A DNA stretch of 64,000 bases from CAWARU01 sp963784575 (GTDB lineage Bacteria; Pseudomonadota; Gammaproteobacteria; UBA6186; Azoamicaceae). The position numbers and the translations under genes were made by a program. Each line of letters starts with the position of its first letter. Positions within the stretch are counted from its first letter, which is position 1. Positions 35,144-43,979 of this stretch are shown here, piece by piece. The stretch is taken from assembly GCA_963784575.1 (NCBI GenBank), contig CAWARU010000001.1, forward strand, positions 1,488,001 through 1,552,000. The letters run 5' to 3'. The notes beneath the pieces are model-generated. The model searched no databases, was not told the origin of the DNA, and saw only the letters and a list, made by a program, of their open reading frames with translations.

Positions 35144-36499
35144 TCAAACCTGCGCTTCACCCAGCAATGTGTGCATCTTCACCCCAATAATTTTGACATC
35201 AATAATATTACCCAGCAATGAAGATATATTTAAATGTTGTGCCCCATCAGTTTGTGCCCCAATTGTAAAATTCACGACACGATTGTTATCTGTTCGGCCA
35301 CAAAGTTCCGTAGGATCCTTTTTAGAGGGACCTGTAACAAGCACTTTTTCCGTTCCTCCGATCATTGCTTCACTGAAACGAATGGTATTTTGTTGTAAAC
35401 GATCCTGTAATATTGTCAGACGTTCTTTCTTCACTTCCACTGGAATATCATCCGGCAAATTAGCAGCAGGAGTACCAGGCCTTTTACTATAAATAAAACT
35501 GTAAGATTGATCAAAGCCCACTTTCGCCACAAGATTCATGGTAGCTTCAAAGTCTTCTGCTGTTTCACTCGGAAATCCGACGATGAAATCTGAAGTGATG
35601 CTGATGTCCGGCCGCACATTTCGCAAATGTTCAATTTTGGCAATATAATCAGCACTGCTATGACCGCGCTTCATCAGCTTAAGGATGCGATCCGATCCAC
35701 TTTGTACCGGCAAATGCAGATGATTGGCTAATTTTGGAATGTCTCGATAGGCTTCAATCAATCGTGTTGAAAATTCCACTGGATGTGAGGTTGTGAATCG
35801 TATGCGTTTGATAGTATCAATTTCTGATAGATAATAAATTAACAAAGCCAGATCAACCGTTTCTCCATTGTGCTTTTTGCTGCGATAAGCATTCACATTT
35901 TGGCCAAGCAGAGTGATTTCACGAACACCCTGTTCTGTCAGCATCACCACTTCATGCAAAATATCGTCGAAAGGCCGGTTTAATTCCTCGCCTCTCGTAT
36001 AGGGTACCACACAATAACTGCAATATTTGCTGCACCCTTCCATGATGGTGACAAAAGCAGCAGGCCCTTCCGCAACCGGTGTTGGCAGTGAATCAAATTT
36101 TTCAATTTCAGGAAAAGAAATGTCTACTATTGGGCTGCGTTTTTTGGTAACAGAGGCAATCATGTTTGGCAAGCGATGCAGCGTTTGCGGTCCAAAAACG
36201 ATGTCTACATATGGCGCTCGTTTTTGTAAGGCTTCTCCTTCTTGACTGGCAACACAGCCTCCAACCCCGATAATAACTTCGGGACGTTTCTCTTTCAGGG
36301 GACGCCAACGGCCTAATTCAGAAAAAACTTTTTCCTGGGCTTTTTCCCGAATCGAACAGGTATTGAGTAATATCAGATCTGCTGCTTCAGGTGTGTCTAC
36401 GCGCTCTAAACCATGGGTTGTTTTCAAAAGATCCAGCATACGATTAGAATCATAATCGTTCATCTGGCAACCTTGGGTTTTGATAAAGACTGTTTTCAT
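35144..36499 (-). CDS. miaB: tRNA-2-methylthio-N6-dimethylallyladenosine synthase MiaB
   Basis: 451 residues. N-terminal UPF0004 domain with the auxiliary-cluster cysteines in 'TQGCQMN', 'NTCSIREKA' and 'GGCVASQ'; radical SAM triad 'CSKYCSYC'; C-terminal TRAM domain. It methylthiolates A37 of tRNAs reading U-codons. Its gene lies 37 bases downstream of tRNA-Met on the same strand, and 122 bases before ybeZ. Confidence 0.97.
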   Translation of the reverse strand: MKTVFIKTQGCQMNDYDSNRMLDLLKTTHGLERVDTPEAADLILLNTCSIREKAQEKVFSELGRWRPLKEKRPEVIIGVGGCVASQEGEALQKRAPYVDIVFGPQTLHRLPNMIASVTKKRSPIVDISFPEIEKFDSLPTPVAEGPAAFVTIMEGCSKYCSYCVVPYTRGEELNRPFDDILHEVVMLTEQGVREITLLGQNVNAYRSKKHNGETVDLALLIYYLSEIDTIKRIRFTTSHPVEFSTRLIEAYRDIPKLANHLHLPVQSGSDRILKLMKRGHSSADYIAKIEHLRNVRPDISITSDFIVGFPSETAEDFEATMNLVAKVGFDQSYSFIYSKRPGTPAANLPDDIPVEVKKERLTILQDRLQQNTIRFSEAMIGGTEKVLVTGPSKKDPTELCGRTDNNRVVNFTIGAQTDGAQHLNISSLLGNIIDVKIIGVKMHTLLGEAQV

Positions 36500-36536
36500 T
36501 TTATTCGCATCCGACGAGAAGTTGTCGTCTTGTGAT

Positions 36537-36613
36537 TGGTGGCTATGGGTGGACTCGAACCACCGACCTCAGCATTATGAGTGCCGCGCTCTAACCAGCT
36601 GAGCTACATAGCC
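36537..36613 (-). tRNA. tRNA-Met (elongator, anticodon CAT)
   Basis: Minus strand starts GGCTATGTAGCTCAGCTGG; acceptor GGCTATG/CATAGCC, anticodon loop CTCATAA, encoded CCA. 77 bases. Shape and sequence match elongator Met rather than initiator (the first base pair is intact) though Ile2 (CAU with lysidine) cannot be fully excluded. Confidence 0.93.
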
Positions 36614-36643
36614 TTTTCTCTCGCATATCAAATATCGAGTTTA

Positions 36644-36785
36644 GGGCCTGTTGACAATTCTACTATGTTGGCCATAAATCATTGATTTCTTGTGCTCCGT
36701 TGCTCATTTATTTCAATATAAACTGCGCTACGGTGCTCAGAAATCAATGATTTCTGGCTCAACCTAGCGAATTGTCAACAGGCCC
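36644..36785 (-). mobile_element. 142-bp MITE-like palindromic element, copy 1
   Basis: Begins GGGCCTGTTGACAATTC and ends with its complement; flanked on both sides by TA (36642-36643 and 36786-36787), as for IS630/mariner-type insertions. Arms of ~62 bases are near-complementary with ~18 unpaired central bases, so the whole element can fold as one long hairpin. No coding capacity. Exactly identical to copy 2 in reverse orientation. Located between tRNA-Met and the EamA transporter gene. Confidence 0.85.
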
Positions 36786-36834
36786 TAGTATTTTCCTCGA
36801 AATGTTATCAATTTGTCAACAATGACAAAATTAG

Positions 36835-37797
36835 CTAGCTAACAATTTCCTGACTCTTAGCAAAACCAAATCTGGCACCGACCCTAGCACTGATCCTCGA
36901 CCAGTCAACACTGCCAACAATAACGCCAGAAACCACCAAAATACAAGCAAAAATCAAAGCGAGCGACATGGGCTCCTTGCCACTGGCAACCAATAAGCCC
37001 ATAGATAACACCGGAGTAAAATATGCGAAAACGCCGAGCAGTTTTAAATTGCCTCTTTGCGTGCCATAAGTCCAAAGAAGATAAGCAACGCCCGAGGATA
37101 AGCCCAGCAAGCCCACCATCACACCCTGAGACAAACTGGGTGTCACCCAAGTTTCAAAGCCGCCATGTAACCCGAGTGAGATGAGGGAGCCAATACCACA
37201 GTACATGCCAACAATTTCTATGGGCACATCTTTGTAGAATCGATTTACTATGGTGTAAACACTCCATATGATTGCAGCGATAAAGGAAAAGAGATACCCC
37301 CAAAAATAACTACCCTCTATACCAACCAATCCTTGTCCGCCGGTCAGCAGTAAAGAGACCCCTAAAAAACCTAAAAATCCAGCTAAAAGATGTTGAAAGG
37401 TAAAACGTTCCTTAGGTAAAAACCCTGAAAAAATGATGACTAAAAATGGCCAGAGATAATCTATAAAATCGACGTGCGCGGGCGGTGCATATTTCATGGC
37501 AGTGATATACGCGACATCGCTGCCGCAAACCCCAATGACACCAATCAACCATATTCCGATGGGTTGTTTGATTAAATGCCAGCGTTTTGTAAGGGTTAAG
37601 CGAACCGCCATCGCCCCAAAACTGGTGAGAAACATGAGAAAAAGCGTTTCAAAAACGGGCAGACTGATGAGCAGTTCTGAAACAACAAAAGCGTAAAGGG
37701 ACCATACAACTAAAGCGCCGCAGCCTATTGTGGTGGGCAAATTGGTTGAATTCACGAATTGAATTGAATGCGCTGGTACCTTATCTGCTGTATGCAA
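36835..37797 (-). CDS. EamA/DMT family transporter
   Basis: 320 residues with about ten membrane segments in two EamA halves; 'AMKYAPPAHVDFIDYLWPFLVI' (short form: HVDFIDYLWP) ends the first half and 'LLGVFAYFTPVLSMGLL' the second. YddG-like exporters of amino acids and related metabolites are the closest recognised relatives, but the substrate is unknown. Start TTG at 37797 with AGGGGG eight bases upstream. The gene sits alone between two perfect inverted copies of a MITE, and separates the miaB block from the leuS block. The bases 37798-37978 show no other feature. Confidence 0.88.
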   Translation of the reverse strand: MHTADKVPAHSIQFVNSTNLPTTIGCGALVVWSLYAFVVSELLISLPVFETLFLMFLTSFGAMAVRLTLTKRWHLIKQPIGIWLIGVIGVCGSDVAYITAMKYAPPAHVDFIDYLWPFLVIIFSGFLPKERFTFQHLLAGFLGFLGVSLLLTGGQGLVGIEGSYFWGYLFSFIAAIIWSVYTIVNRFYKDVPIEIVGMYCGIGSLISLGLHGGFETWVTPSLSQGVMVGLLGLSSGVAYLLWTYGTQRGNLKLLGVFAYFTPVLSMGLLVASGKEPMSLALIFACILVVSGVIVGSVDWSRISARVGARFGFAKSQEIVS

Positions 37798-37978
37798 CTC
37801 TCACACCCCCTCTAAATACTCAGAAAAAACCTAAATTAAGAATGTAATCTAACACATCTTCAATTTTTAATCAAGGCAGGCATTATGAGGCATATTCTCT
37901 TAGAATGCTAGCCATGCTATCCTAATAATCTTATTGTTTATTTTGCTCATTTGCTTAAATTATTTATTTAAAACAGTA

Positions 37979-38120
37979 GGGCCTGTTGACAATTCGCTAG
38001 GTTGAGCCAGAAATCATTGATTTCTGAGCACCGTAGCGCAGTTTATATTGAAATAAATGAGCAACGGAGCACAAGAAATCAATGATTTATGGCCAACATA
38101 GTAGAATTGTCAACAGGCCC
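37979..38120 (+). mobile_element. 142-bp MITE-like palindromic element, copy 2
   Basis: Same element as copy 1 in the opposite orientation, identical over all 142 bases. TA flanks at 37977-37978 and 38121-38122. Ends 32 bases before the leuS start, so promoter elements for leuS must lie within it or upstream of it. Confidence 0.88.
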
Positions 38121-38152
38121 TAGTATCAAGACCAATACGTGCAGGACCACTT

Positions 38153-40618
38153 ATGGAATCACAATATAACCCATCCAAAATCGAAGCAGAAGTACAAAAT
38201 TTCTGGGAAAAACAACACTCTTTCAAAGCTAAAGAAGACCCCAAAAAACCCAAATTTTACTGCTTAAGCATGTTCCCTTATCCAAGCGGCAGCCTGCACA
38301 TGGGGCATCTTAGAAATTATACCATTGGGGACGTCATTACCAGATATCAACGCATGCAGGGAAAAAATGTACTGCAACCCATTGGCTGGGATGCTTTCGG
38401 TTTACCGGCTGAAAATGCAGCCCTGAAGCACCAAGTTGCTCCGGCAGAATGGACTTACAAAAATATTGCCCACATGCGGGAGCAATTGAAGCGCGTAGGC
38501 TTTGCTTACGATTGGGATCGCGAAATCACAACATGCAAACCAGACTACTATCGCTTCGAACAATGGTTTTTTATAAAATTGTTCGAAAAAGGCCTTGCTT
38601 ACAAAAAAAATGCCATTGTGAATTGGGATCCCGTAGATCAAACCGTCTTAGCCAATGAACAAGTCGTCGACGGCCGCGGTTGGCGCTCTGGCGCCAAAGT
38701 AGAGCGCCGTGAAATCCCCCAGTGGTTCTTAAAAATTACCGCCTATGCAGAGGAATTGCTGCAAGATCTCGATACTCTCACAGGCTGGCCGCAGCAAGTC
38801 AAAACCATGCAGAGCAATTGGCTCGGACGTGCCGAAGGTGTCGCCATCCGATTTCGAATCGTGAGTGAAAATAATCAAATTGAAGTTTTCACCACGCGTC
38901 CTGATACCCTGATGGGAGTGACTTATCTTGCCATTTCTCCTGAACACCCCATAGCAATCAGTCTCAGTTACTCAAACAAGAAAATCCATGATTTTTTAGA
39001 AGAGTGCCGCAACTTAAAAGTAGCAGAATCAGAGCTTGCCACCATTGAAAAACGCGGTATTGACAGCGGCATTGAAGTATTTCACCCCATTACTGAAAAC
39101 TATATCCCCGTATGGATTGCAAACTATGTCCTGCAAGATTATGGTACAGGCGCTGTCATGGGTGTGCCAGCCCATGATCAACGTGATTTTGATTTTGCCA
39201 AGAAAAATCATCTTGCCATTAAGCAGGTCATTGCGCCAAACGATAACGCACCCTTTGACATCTCCAAGGGTGCCTTCACCGAAAAAGGAACTTTAGTGCA
39301 CTCTGGACCTTTTACCGGTTTAAGTTCAGAGGATGCATTTAATGCAGTGATTAACGCGCTAAACGAAAAGAAGCTGGGGGAACGCCAAGTGCATTGGCGG
39401 CTTCGAGATTGGGGCGTTTCAAGACAGCGCTATTGGGGTGCTCCTATTCCGATCATCAATTGTCTAGAATGCGGCATTGTGCCAGTGCCAGAAAAAGATC
39501 TCCCAGTGGTACTGCCAGAACAAGTAAGTTTTGAAGGTGTTGGTTCACCGCTTAAAAGAATGCCTGAATTCTATAAAACAACTTGTCCCAAATGCGGCGG
39601 TCCTGCAACACGCGAAACCGATACTTTCGATACTTTTATCGAATCCTCCTGGTACTATGCGCGGTTTGCCTGCCCCGATCAAAACCAGAAGATGCTCGAT
39701 GAACGCGCAGATTACTGGCTGCCAGTGGATCAGTATATCGGTGGCATTGAACATGCGATCCTTCACCTACTCTATGCGCGTTTTTTCCATAAGGCCATGC
39801 GTGATCTAGGCCTCGTTAAGAGCAATGAACCCTTCTCGAAGCTCTTGGCACAAGGCATGGTTTTAAAAGATGGCGCAAAAATGTCTAAATCACTCGGCAA
39901 TACCGTTGATCCTGACACACTTATTCAACAATATGGCGCTGATACGGCACGGCTCTTTTTAATGTTTACTGCACCGCCAGAACAATCCCTAGAATGGTCT
40001 GATAGCGGCGTTGAAGGTGCATTTCGGTTTCTAAAACGAATTTGGCAGGCGGTATATAACCACCTCCATGAAACCAAAATTGAAGCTGCTGAAACAGCTG
40101 CGGTGGCAGATGCGGCAAATTCTGAAGCGCAAAAGACGCTGCGACGTCTCACCCATGAAACTATTCAAAAAGTGACCGATGATCTCGGACGGCGTCAAAC
40201 ATTCAATACTGCCATTGCATCTCAAATGGAACTTTTAAATGCCATTACGCGGTTTGAGGTAAAAAGTGATACGGATAAAGCTTTAGTTCGTGAATCGCTG
40301 GAAGCATTGCTCTTAATGCTCTCACCCATCACACCTCATATCACGCATACTTTATGGCAAGCCTTGGGACATCAAAAACCCATTATGGATGAAGCTTGGC
40401 CTAAAGCAGATCCAAAAGCCTTAGTAAAAGATAAAGTAGAAATCGTGGTTCAAGTCAATGGCAAAGTGCGAGCCTCGATATTCGTTGCGCCCGATTTAGA
40501 CAAGCAGGCACTTGAAAAAGAAGCTTTAGCCCAAGAAAATGTCCAACGTCACATGGAAGGTAAAGCGGTCCGGAAAGTGATAGTGGTGCCAAACAAATTA
40601 GTGAATGTCGTAGTATGA
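38153..40618 (+). CDS. leuS: Leucyl-tRNA synthetase
   Basis: 821 residues. 'MFPYPSGSLHMGHLRNYTIGD' region holds the HIGH-type HMGH (residues ~40-52); editing domain with 'TTRPDTLMGVTYLAISPEH' near 245; KMSKS site in 'KDGAKMSKSLGNTVDP' near 585. Slightly shorter than the ~860 of E. coli, because of compact inserts. AGGA lies 6 bases before the ATG. First gene of the leuS-lptE-holA-nadD-rsfS-rlmH cluster; ATGA overlap with lptE. Confidence 0.98.
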   Translation: MESQYNPSKIEAEVQNFWEKQHSFKAKEDPKKPKFYCLSMFPYPSGSLHMGHLRNYTIGDVITRYQRMQGKNVLQPIGWDAFGLPAENAALKHQVAPAEWTYKNIAHMREQLKRVGFAYDWDREITTCKPDYYRFEQWFFIKLFEKGLAYKKNAIVNWDPVDQTVLANEQVVDGRGWRSGAKVERREIPQWFLKITAYAEELLQDLDTLTGWPQQVKTMQSNWLGRAEGVAIRFRIVSENNQIEVFTTRPDTLMGVTYLAISPEHPIAISLSYSNKKIHDFLEECRNLKVAESELATIEKRGIDSGIEVFHPITENYIPVWIANYVLQDYGTGAVMGVPAHDQRDFDFAKKNHLAIKQVIAPNDNAPFDISKGAFTEKGTLVHSGPFTGLSSEDAFNAVINALNEKKLGERQVHWRLRDWGVSRQRYWGAPIPIINCLECGIVPVPEKDLPVVLPEQVSFEGVGSPLKRMPEFYKTTCPKCGGPATRETDTFDTFIESSWYYARFACPDQNQKMLDERADYWLPVDQYIGGIEHAILHLLYARFFHKAMRDLGLVKSNEPFSKLLAQGMVLKDGAKMSKSLGNTVDPDTLIQQYGADTARLFLMFTAPPEQSLEWSDSGVEGAFRFLKRIWQAVYNHLHETKIEAAETAAVADAANSEAQKTLRRLTHETIQKVTDDLGRRQTFNTAIASQMELLNAITRFEVKSDTDKALVRESLEALLLMLSPITPHITHTLWQALGHQKPIMDEAWPKADPKALVKDKVEIVVQVNGKVRASIFVAPDLDKQALEKEALAQENVQRHMEGKAVRKVIVVPNKLVNVVV

Positions 40619-41166
40619 GTATAATGCCTATGAAACGACCGCGCTTCTCATCTCTTGTTGCTCCAGTTGTACTGCTCAGTGCTCTACTGCTCACCGCAAG
40701 CGGATGCGGCTTTAAGCTGCGCGGCCCATACTCAATCCCGCCTTCTTTCCAAATTATAAGGATAGTGCCAGACGATCCCTATGATCCCTTCCAGCGTGTT
40801 CTAAGGCAGAATTTAAAAAACATGGGGATTCAAGTGCTCGAAGACTGCCCCCCAAACAGTCCCTTAGCACAACAGGCTTCTGTGTTTTCTATCATGAGCC
40901 AGACCTTAGCCGACAGAGTGACTGCTTACGGACCCGATGTGCAAGTGAACCGCACTCTAAAACAATACACTATGACGTATCAGATCACCGACAGTCGTTG
41001 TGCTGTTTTAGTCCCTCCGACTGGTATCCAGATAGAGCGTGAAGTCCCAGTAGATCCCAATGCCGTATTAGGCACACAATTTGAAAGCAATCTGGTACGA
41101 GATCAATTGTACCAAGATGCTGTGCAGCAGCTTATGCGCCAAATGTCTAGCGCACCGGTTCCCTAG
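40615..41166 (+). CDS. lptE: LPS-assembly lipoprotein LptE
   Basis: 183 residues. Signal peptide with lipobox 'LTASGC' followed by 'GFKLRG', the LptE signature. It plugs the LptD barrel and delivers LPS to the outer leaflet. Overlaps leuS by 4 bases; in-frame ATGs at 40624 and 40630 are alternative starts. Presence of LptE confirms an LPS-bearing outer membrane, relevant to the glycosyltransferase island. Confidence 0.92.
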   Translation: MSIMPMKRPRFSSLVAPVVLLSALLLTASGCGFKLRGPYSIPPSFQIIRIVPDDPYDPFQRVLRQNLKNMGIQVLEDCPPNSPLAQQASVFSIMSQTLADRVTAYGPDVQVNRTLKQYTMTYQITDSRCAVLVPPTGIQIEREVPVDPNAVLGTQFESNLVRDQLYQDAVQQLMRQMSSAPVP

Positions 41167-41170
41167 ATTT

Positions 41171-42220
41171 ATGCGAATTCAAGCCAAACAATTGTCCGGT
41201 CACTTAAAAAACACATTAACATCAGTTTATTTTATCTATGGCGAAGATCCACTGCAGCGTATGGAAGCTTTGGATGCCATCCTTGCAAAAGCACGGAATC
41301 AAGGCTTTGGAGAACGCTTAATCTATGAACTTAAAACGACTGAGTCAGACTGGGATTCGCTCAAAAATGAATATTATGCGCAAAGTTTATTCTCTGAAAA
41401 ACGCATATTTGATTGCCGTTTGAATGATGGCAAAATTGGCAAAAAAGGCAGTGAGTGCCTGCTTGAACTCTTACAAGCCACTAAAGCCCCAAGCGAAGAC
41501 ACGCTATTTATATTTTCACTGCATGATAAACCCGAAGCTCAAATCATGAAATCGGCCTGGTTTACTGCGCTAGAACGCATTGGAACGAGTGTTATTGCGA
41601 GTATACCAAAAGGCAAGGCCTTTGCTGAATTTATCGAGCAGCGGCTCAAAAATGCAGGCTTAGACCATTCCCCTGAAACGGTAGATTGGCTCCATGCAAG
41701 AACAGAAGGAAACACATTAGCGCTAGCGCAAGCCGTAGAAAAACTTGCCTTAATGGGGACGGATAAAATAGGGACGGGGACGGGTAATGCTTGCAGCTTG
41801 CAGCTTGAAGACTGCAGCTTGAGTGCATCTACCCGCTTCACCCTCTACGATCTTGCCGATACTGCGTTAAGTGGCTCAATCGAGCGAACCCTGCAGATAT
41901 TTTCGAGTCTAAAAAGTGAAGGTGTTGAATCGATATTAATATTGTGGGTGTTAACTCGTGAGGTGAGAAATATCATACCACTAGCAAAGTTAGCCGAAAC
42001 AGGTAAATTAAATCAAAACACTTTGAGAGAAAAAGGTGTATGGCAACATCGCATCGGTTTGATTTCCACTTTCTTAAAACGCTGCTCTCTCTCTAGTCTC
42101 TATCATCTCTTAAAACAAGCAAGAAACATCGATCATCTTATTAAAAGCAATCGACAAACCGAGGCCTGGGGGTCTTTATTATCTCTCTCATTGCAAATTG
42201 CGGGAGTTCAAGATGGCTAA
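41171..42220 (+). CDS. holA: DNA polymerase III delta subunit
   Basis: 349 residues. 'SVYFIYGEDPLQRMEALDAI' region (key 'YGEDPLQRMEA') is the HolA start signature; C-terminal helical collar domain with 'ARFTLYDLAD'-type sequence seen here as 'TRFTLYDLADTALSG'. It opens and loads the beta clamp. ATG at 41171, four bases after lptE. Just before the TRFTLYDLAD motif the protein carries an unusual ~20-residue stretch ('GTGTGNACSLQLEDCSLSAS') encoded by a repeat. Overlaps nadD by 8 bases. Confidence 0.93.
   Translation: MRIQAKQLSGHLKNTLTSVYFIYGEDPLQRMEALDAILAKARNQGFGERLIYELKTTESDWDSLKNEYYAQSLFSEKRIFDCRLNDGKIGKKGSECLLELLQATKAPSEDTLFIFSLHDKPEAQIMKSAWFTALERIGTSVIASIPKGKAFAEFIEQRLKNAGLDHSPETVDWLHARTEGNTLALAQAVEKLALMGTDKIGTGTGNACSLQLEDCSLSASTRFTLYDLADTALSGSIERTLQIFSSLKSEGVESILILWVLTREVRNIIPLAKLAETGKLNQNTLREKGVWQHRIGLISTFLKRCSLSSLYHLLKQARNIDHLIKSNRQTEAWGSLLSLSLQIAGVQDG
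41788..41826 (+). repeat. CTTGCAG repeat embedded in frame in holA
   Basis: TGCTTGCAGCTTGCAGCTTG is followed by AAGACTGCAGCTTGAGTGCA: three CTGCAGCTTG/TTGCAGCTTG-type units. The 13-mer TGCTTGCAGCTTG also occurs between tRNA-Glu and tRNA-Ala. It keeps the holA frame open and adds Cys/Leu/Ser residues. Confidence 0.7.
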
Positions 42221-42908
42221 GCTTCCCTCTATAGGTATATTAGGTGGTACTTTTGATCCCATTCACATCGGGCACCTGCGCTCGGCCCTAGAAGTAAAAG
42301 AAAATATGAAACTCGATCAAATGAGATTAATACCCTCATATCTTCCCTCGCATCGGACGCTTCCCAAAACTTCACCTGAACATCGACTCACTATGGTTCA
42401 ATATGGCATCAGCGGCACAGAATTAAGCGTAGATAACAGAGAAATTCTTCGCAAAGGTACCTCTTACACCGTAGATACACTCTTATCACTCCGCGAAGAA
42501 TTTCCCGATAATTCTATCTCGATGGTGCTCGGAACCGATGCATTTTTCAAATTACCAACCTGGCATCAATGGGAAAGAATACTGGAACTCTGCAATATCA
42601 TCGTCATCCATCGTTCTGGATGGGCGATGGAAGAAAATAAAGCACAAATGACTCAAGAAATGTACGATCTCCTCGAAAAATTGCATCTCAATGAAAATGA
42701 GGATTTAAGGGAATATCATCACGGCCGTATCCAAACCCAGAAAATTACTTTGCTTGAAGTTTCGGGAGAAACTCTACGAGCAATGATGGCAAAAGGCGCC
42801 TCACCGCGCTTCTTAATTCCAGAAAATGTGTTGAAATATATAGAAGAAAATCATTTATACGGGTATAATGGTGTCTCTATCTCTGAAAATCTAAAAGGGG
42901 GTAAATAA
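42213..42908 (+). CDS. nadD: Nicotinate-nucleotide adenylyltransferase
   Basis: 231 residues. 'GGTFDPIHIGHLRSA' near residue 9 is the nucleotidyltransferase GXFXXXHXGH site; 'SYTVDTL' and 'GTDAFFKLPTWHQWE' follow. It makes deamido-NAD. ATG at 42213 has GGGAG six bases upstream. Confidence 0.96.
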   Translation: MAKLPSIGILGGTFDPIHIGHLRSALEVKENMKLDQMRLIPSYLPSHRTLPKTSPEHRLTMVQYGISGTELSVDNREILRKGTSYTVDTLLSLREEFPDNSISMVLGTDAFFKLPTWHQWERILELCNIIVIHRSGWAMEENKAQMTQEMYDLLEKLHLNENEDLREYHHGRIQTQKITLLEVSGETLRAMMAKGASPRFLIPENVLKYIEENHLYGYNGVSISENLKGGK

Positions 42909-42912
42909 ATAT

Positions 42913-43278
42913 ATGATATCTTTAAAAGACATTGTGTTGGAAGCTTTAGAGGATTTAAAAGCAATCAATATTAACACAATGGATGTCCGCAACTTAACCA
43001 GCATCACTGATTATATGATCGTTGCCACCGGCAACTCCAATCGCCACGTAAAAGCGATTTCTGAAAATGTGCTTAAAAAAGCCAAGGAAAATCATTTCAC
43101 ACCAATAGGCGTGGAAGGCGAAAGAGAAGGCGAATGGATACTGGTAGACTTGGGCGATGTGGTGGTACACGTTATGTTAAAGGAAACCCGAGAATTTTAC
43201 AGCCTGGAAAAATTGTGGACTGAAGTGGATGTCGCCGCAAAGCGAACAGCCAGAAAGGCTGCTTTAGTAATTCAATAA
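42913..43278 (+). CDS. rsfS: Ribosomal silencing factor RsfS
   Basis: 121 residues. RsfS/YbeB hallmarks: 'MDVRNLTSITDYMIVATGNSNRHV' in part, 'GEWILVDLGDVVVHVM' and 'REFYSLEKLW'. Binds L14 to block subunit joining in starvation. Follows nadD by 4 bases. Confidence 0.96.
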   Translation: MISLKDIVLEALEDLKAININTMDVRNLTSITDYMIVATGNSNRHVKAISENVLKKAKENHFTPIGVEGEREGEWILVDLGDVVVHVMLKETREFYSLEKLWTEVDVAAKRTARKAALVIQ

Positions 43279-43381
43279 TTGCGGCAGTTATAACTCGTAA
43301 ACCCGTTCTATTGCAATTGCAATAGCGGCCATTGCAAAACTGACTTCTATCTAGTAATCATAACTGTTCGGGAATATCGTC

Positions 43382-43870
43382 TTGCACATAAATATAATAG
43401 CTGTTGGCAAAAAAATGCCGCACTGGATCACTGAAGGCTTTGAAGACTATGCCAAACGATTTGCCAAAGATTTTTCTGTATCCTTAATCGAAATCAACGC
43501 CGAGAAACGCGGCAATCAAACCGCCGCCATAGTCAAACAGCGCGAAGGCGAAAGAATTCTTGAAGCCATTACAAACTTATCACCCCACAAATCCTCAAAA
43601 TCCTACACCATCGCGCTCGATGTTCTAGGAAAATCCTACAGCACTGAAACCCTAGCCCAAAAATTATCCCAATGCCAATCCCAGTATTCTTCCCTCAATT
43701 TCGTGATTGGCGGAGCGGACGGCCTATCTAAAACCTGCCTTGAAACTGCAAACGAACTCTGGTCCCTCTCCCCTCTGACATTCCCACATGCCCTTGTGCG
43801 AGTGATATTGATTGAACAACTTTACAGAGCTTATAGCTTTCTGAATAACCACCCCTATCACAGGCAGTAA
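43382..43870 (+). CDS. rlmH: 23S rRNA pseudouridine-1915 N3-methyltransferase RlmH
   Basis: 162 residues. SPOUT fold: 'YTIALDVLGKSYSTE', 'FVIGGADGLS' (SAM knot) and C-terminal 'HALVRVILIEQLYRAYSFLNN...PYH'. Methylates pseudouridine 1915 on assembled ribosomes. Start is TTG at 43382 with GGGA eight bases upstream; no in-frame ATG occurs before the conserved 'IIAVGKKMP'. After it the canonical order (mrdA next) is broken by the effector-like island. Confidence 0.95.
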   Translation: MHINIIAVGKKMPHWITEGFEDYAKRFAKDFSVSLIEINAEKRGNQTAAIVKQREGERILEAITNLSPHKSSKSYTIALDVLGKSYSTETLAQKLSQCQSQYSSLNFVIGGADGLSKTCLETANELWSLSPLTFPHALVRVILIEQLYRAYSFLNNHPYHRQ

Positions 43871-43979
43871 ACTGCCAGTAACCATTTTTGCAGATACACC
43901 CAATAATCAATATTTCCGAACTTTAGAATAAAAATGTCCTCTAAAAATCATCTCTCAGAAGATTTTTTGGAGGATGGTC

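Noticed and set aside
36537..36613. Initiator tRNA-Met
   Set aside because: First acceptor pair is formed (G-C) and the three G-C pairs before the anticodon loop are absent, so the elongator form fits.
37979..38152. A T-box leader in front of leuS
   Set aside because: The sequence before leuS is the MITE hairpin; no T-box consensus or specifier loop is visible, and T-boxes are rare in this group.
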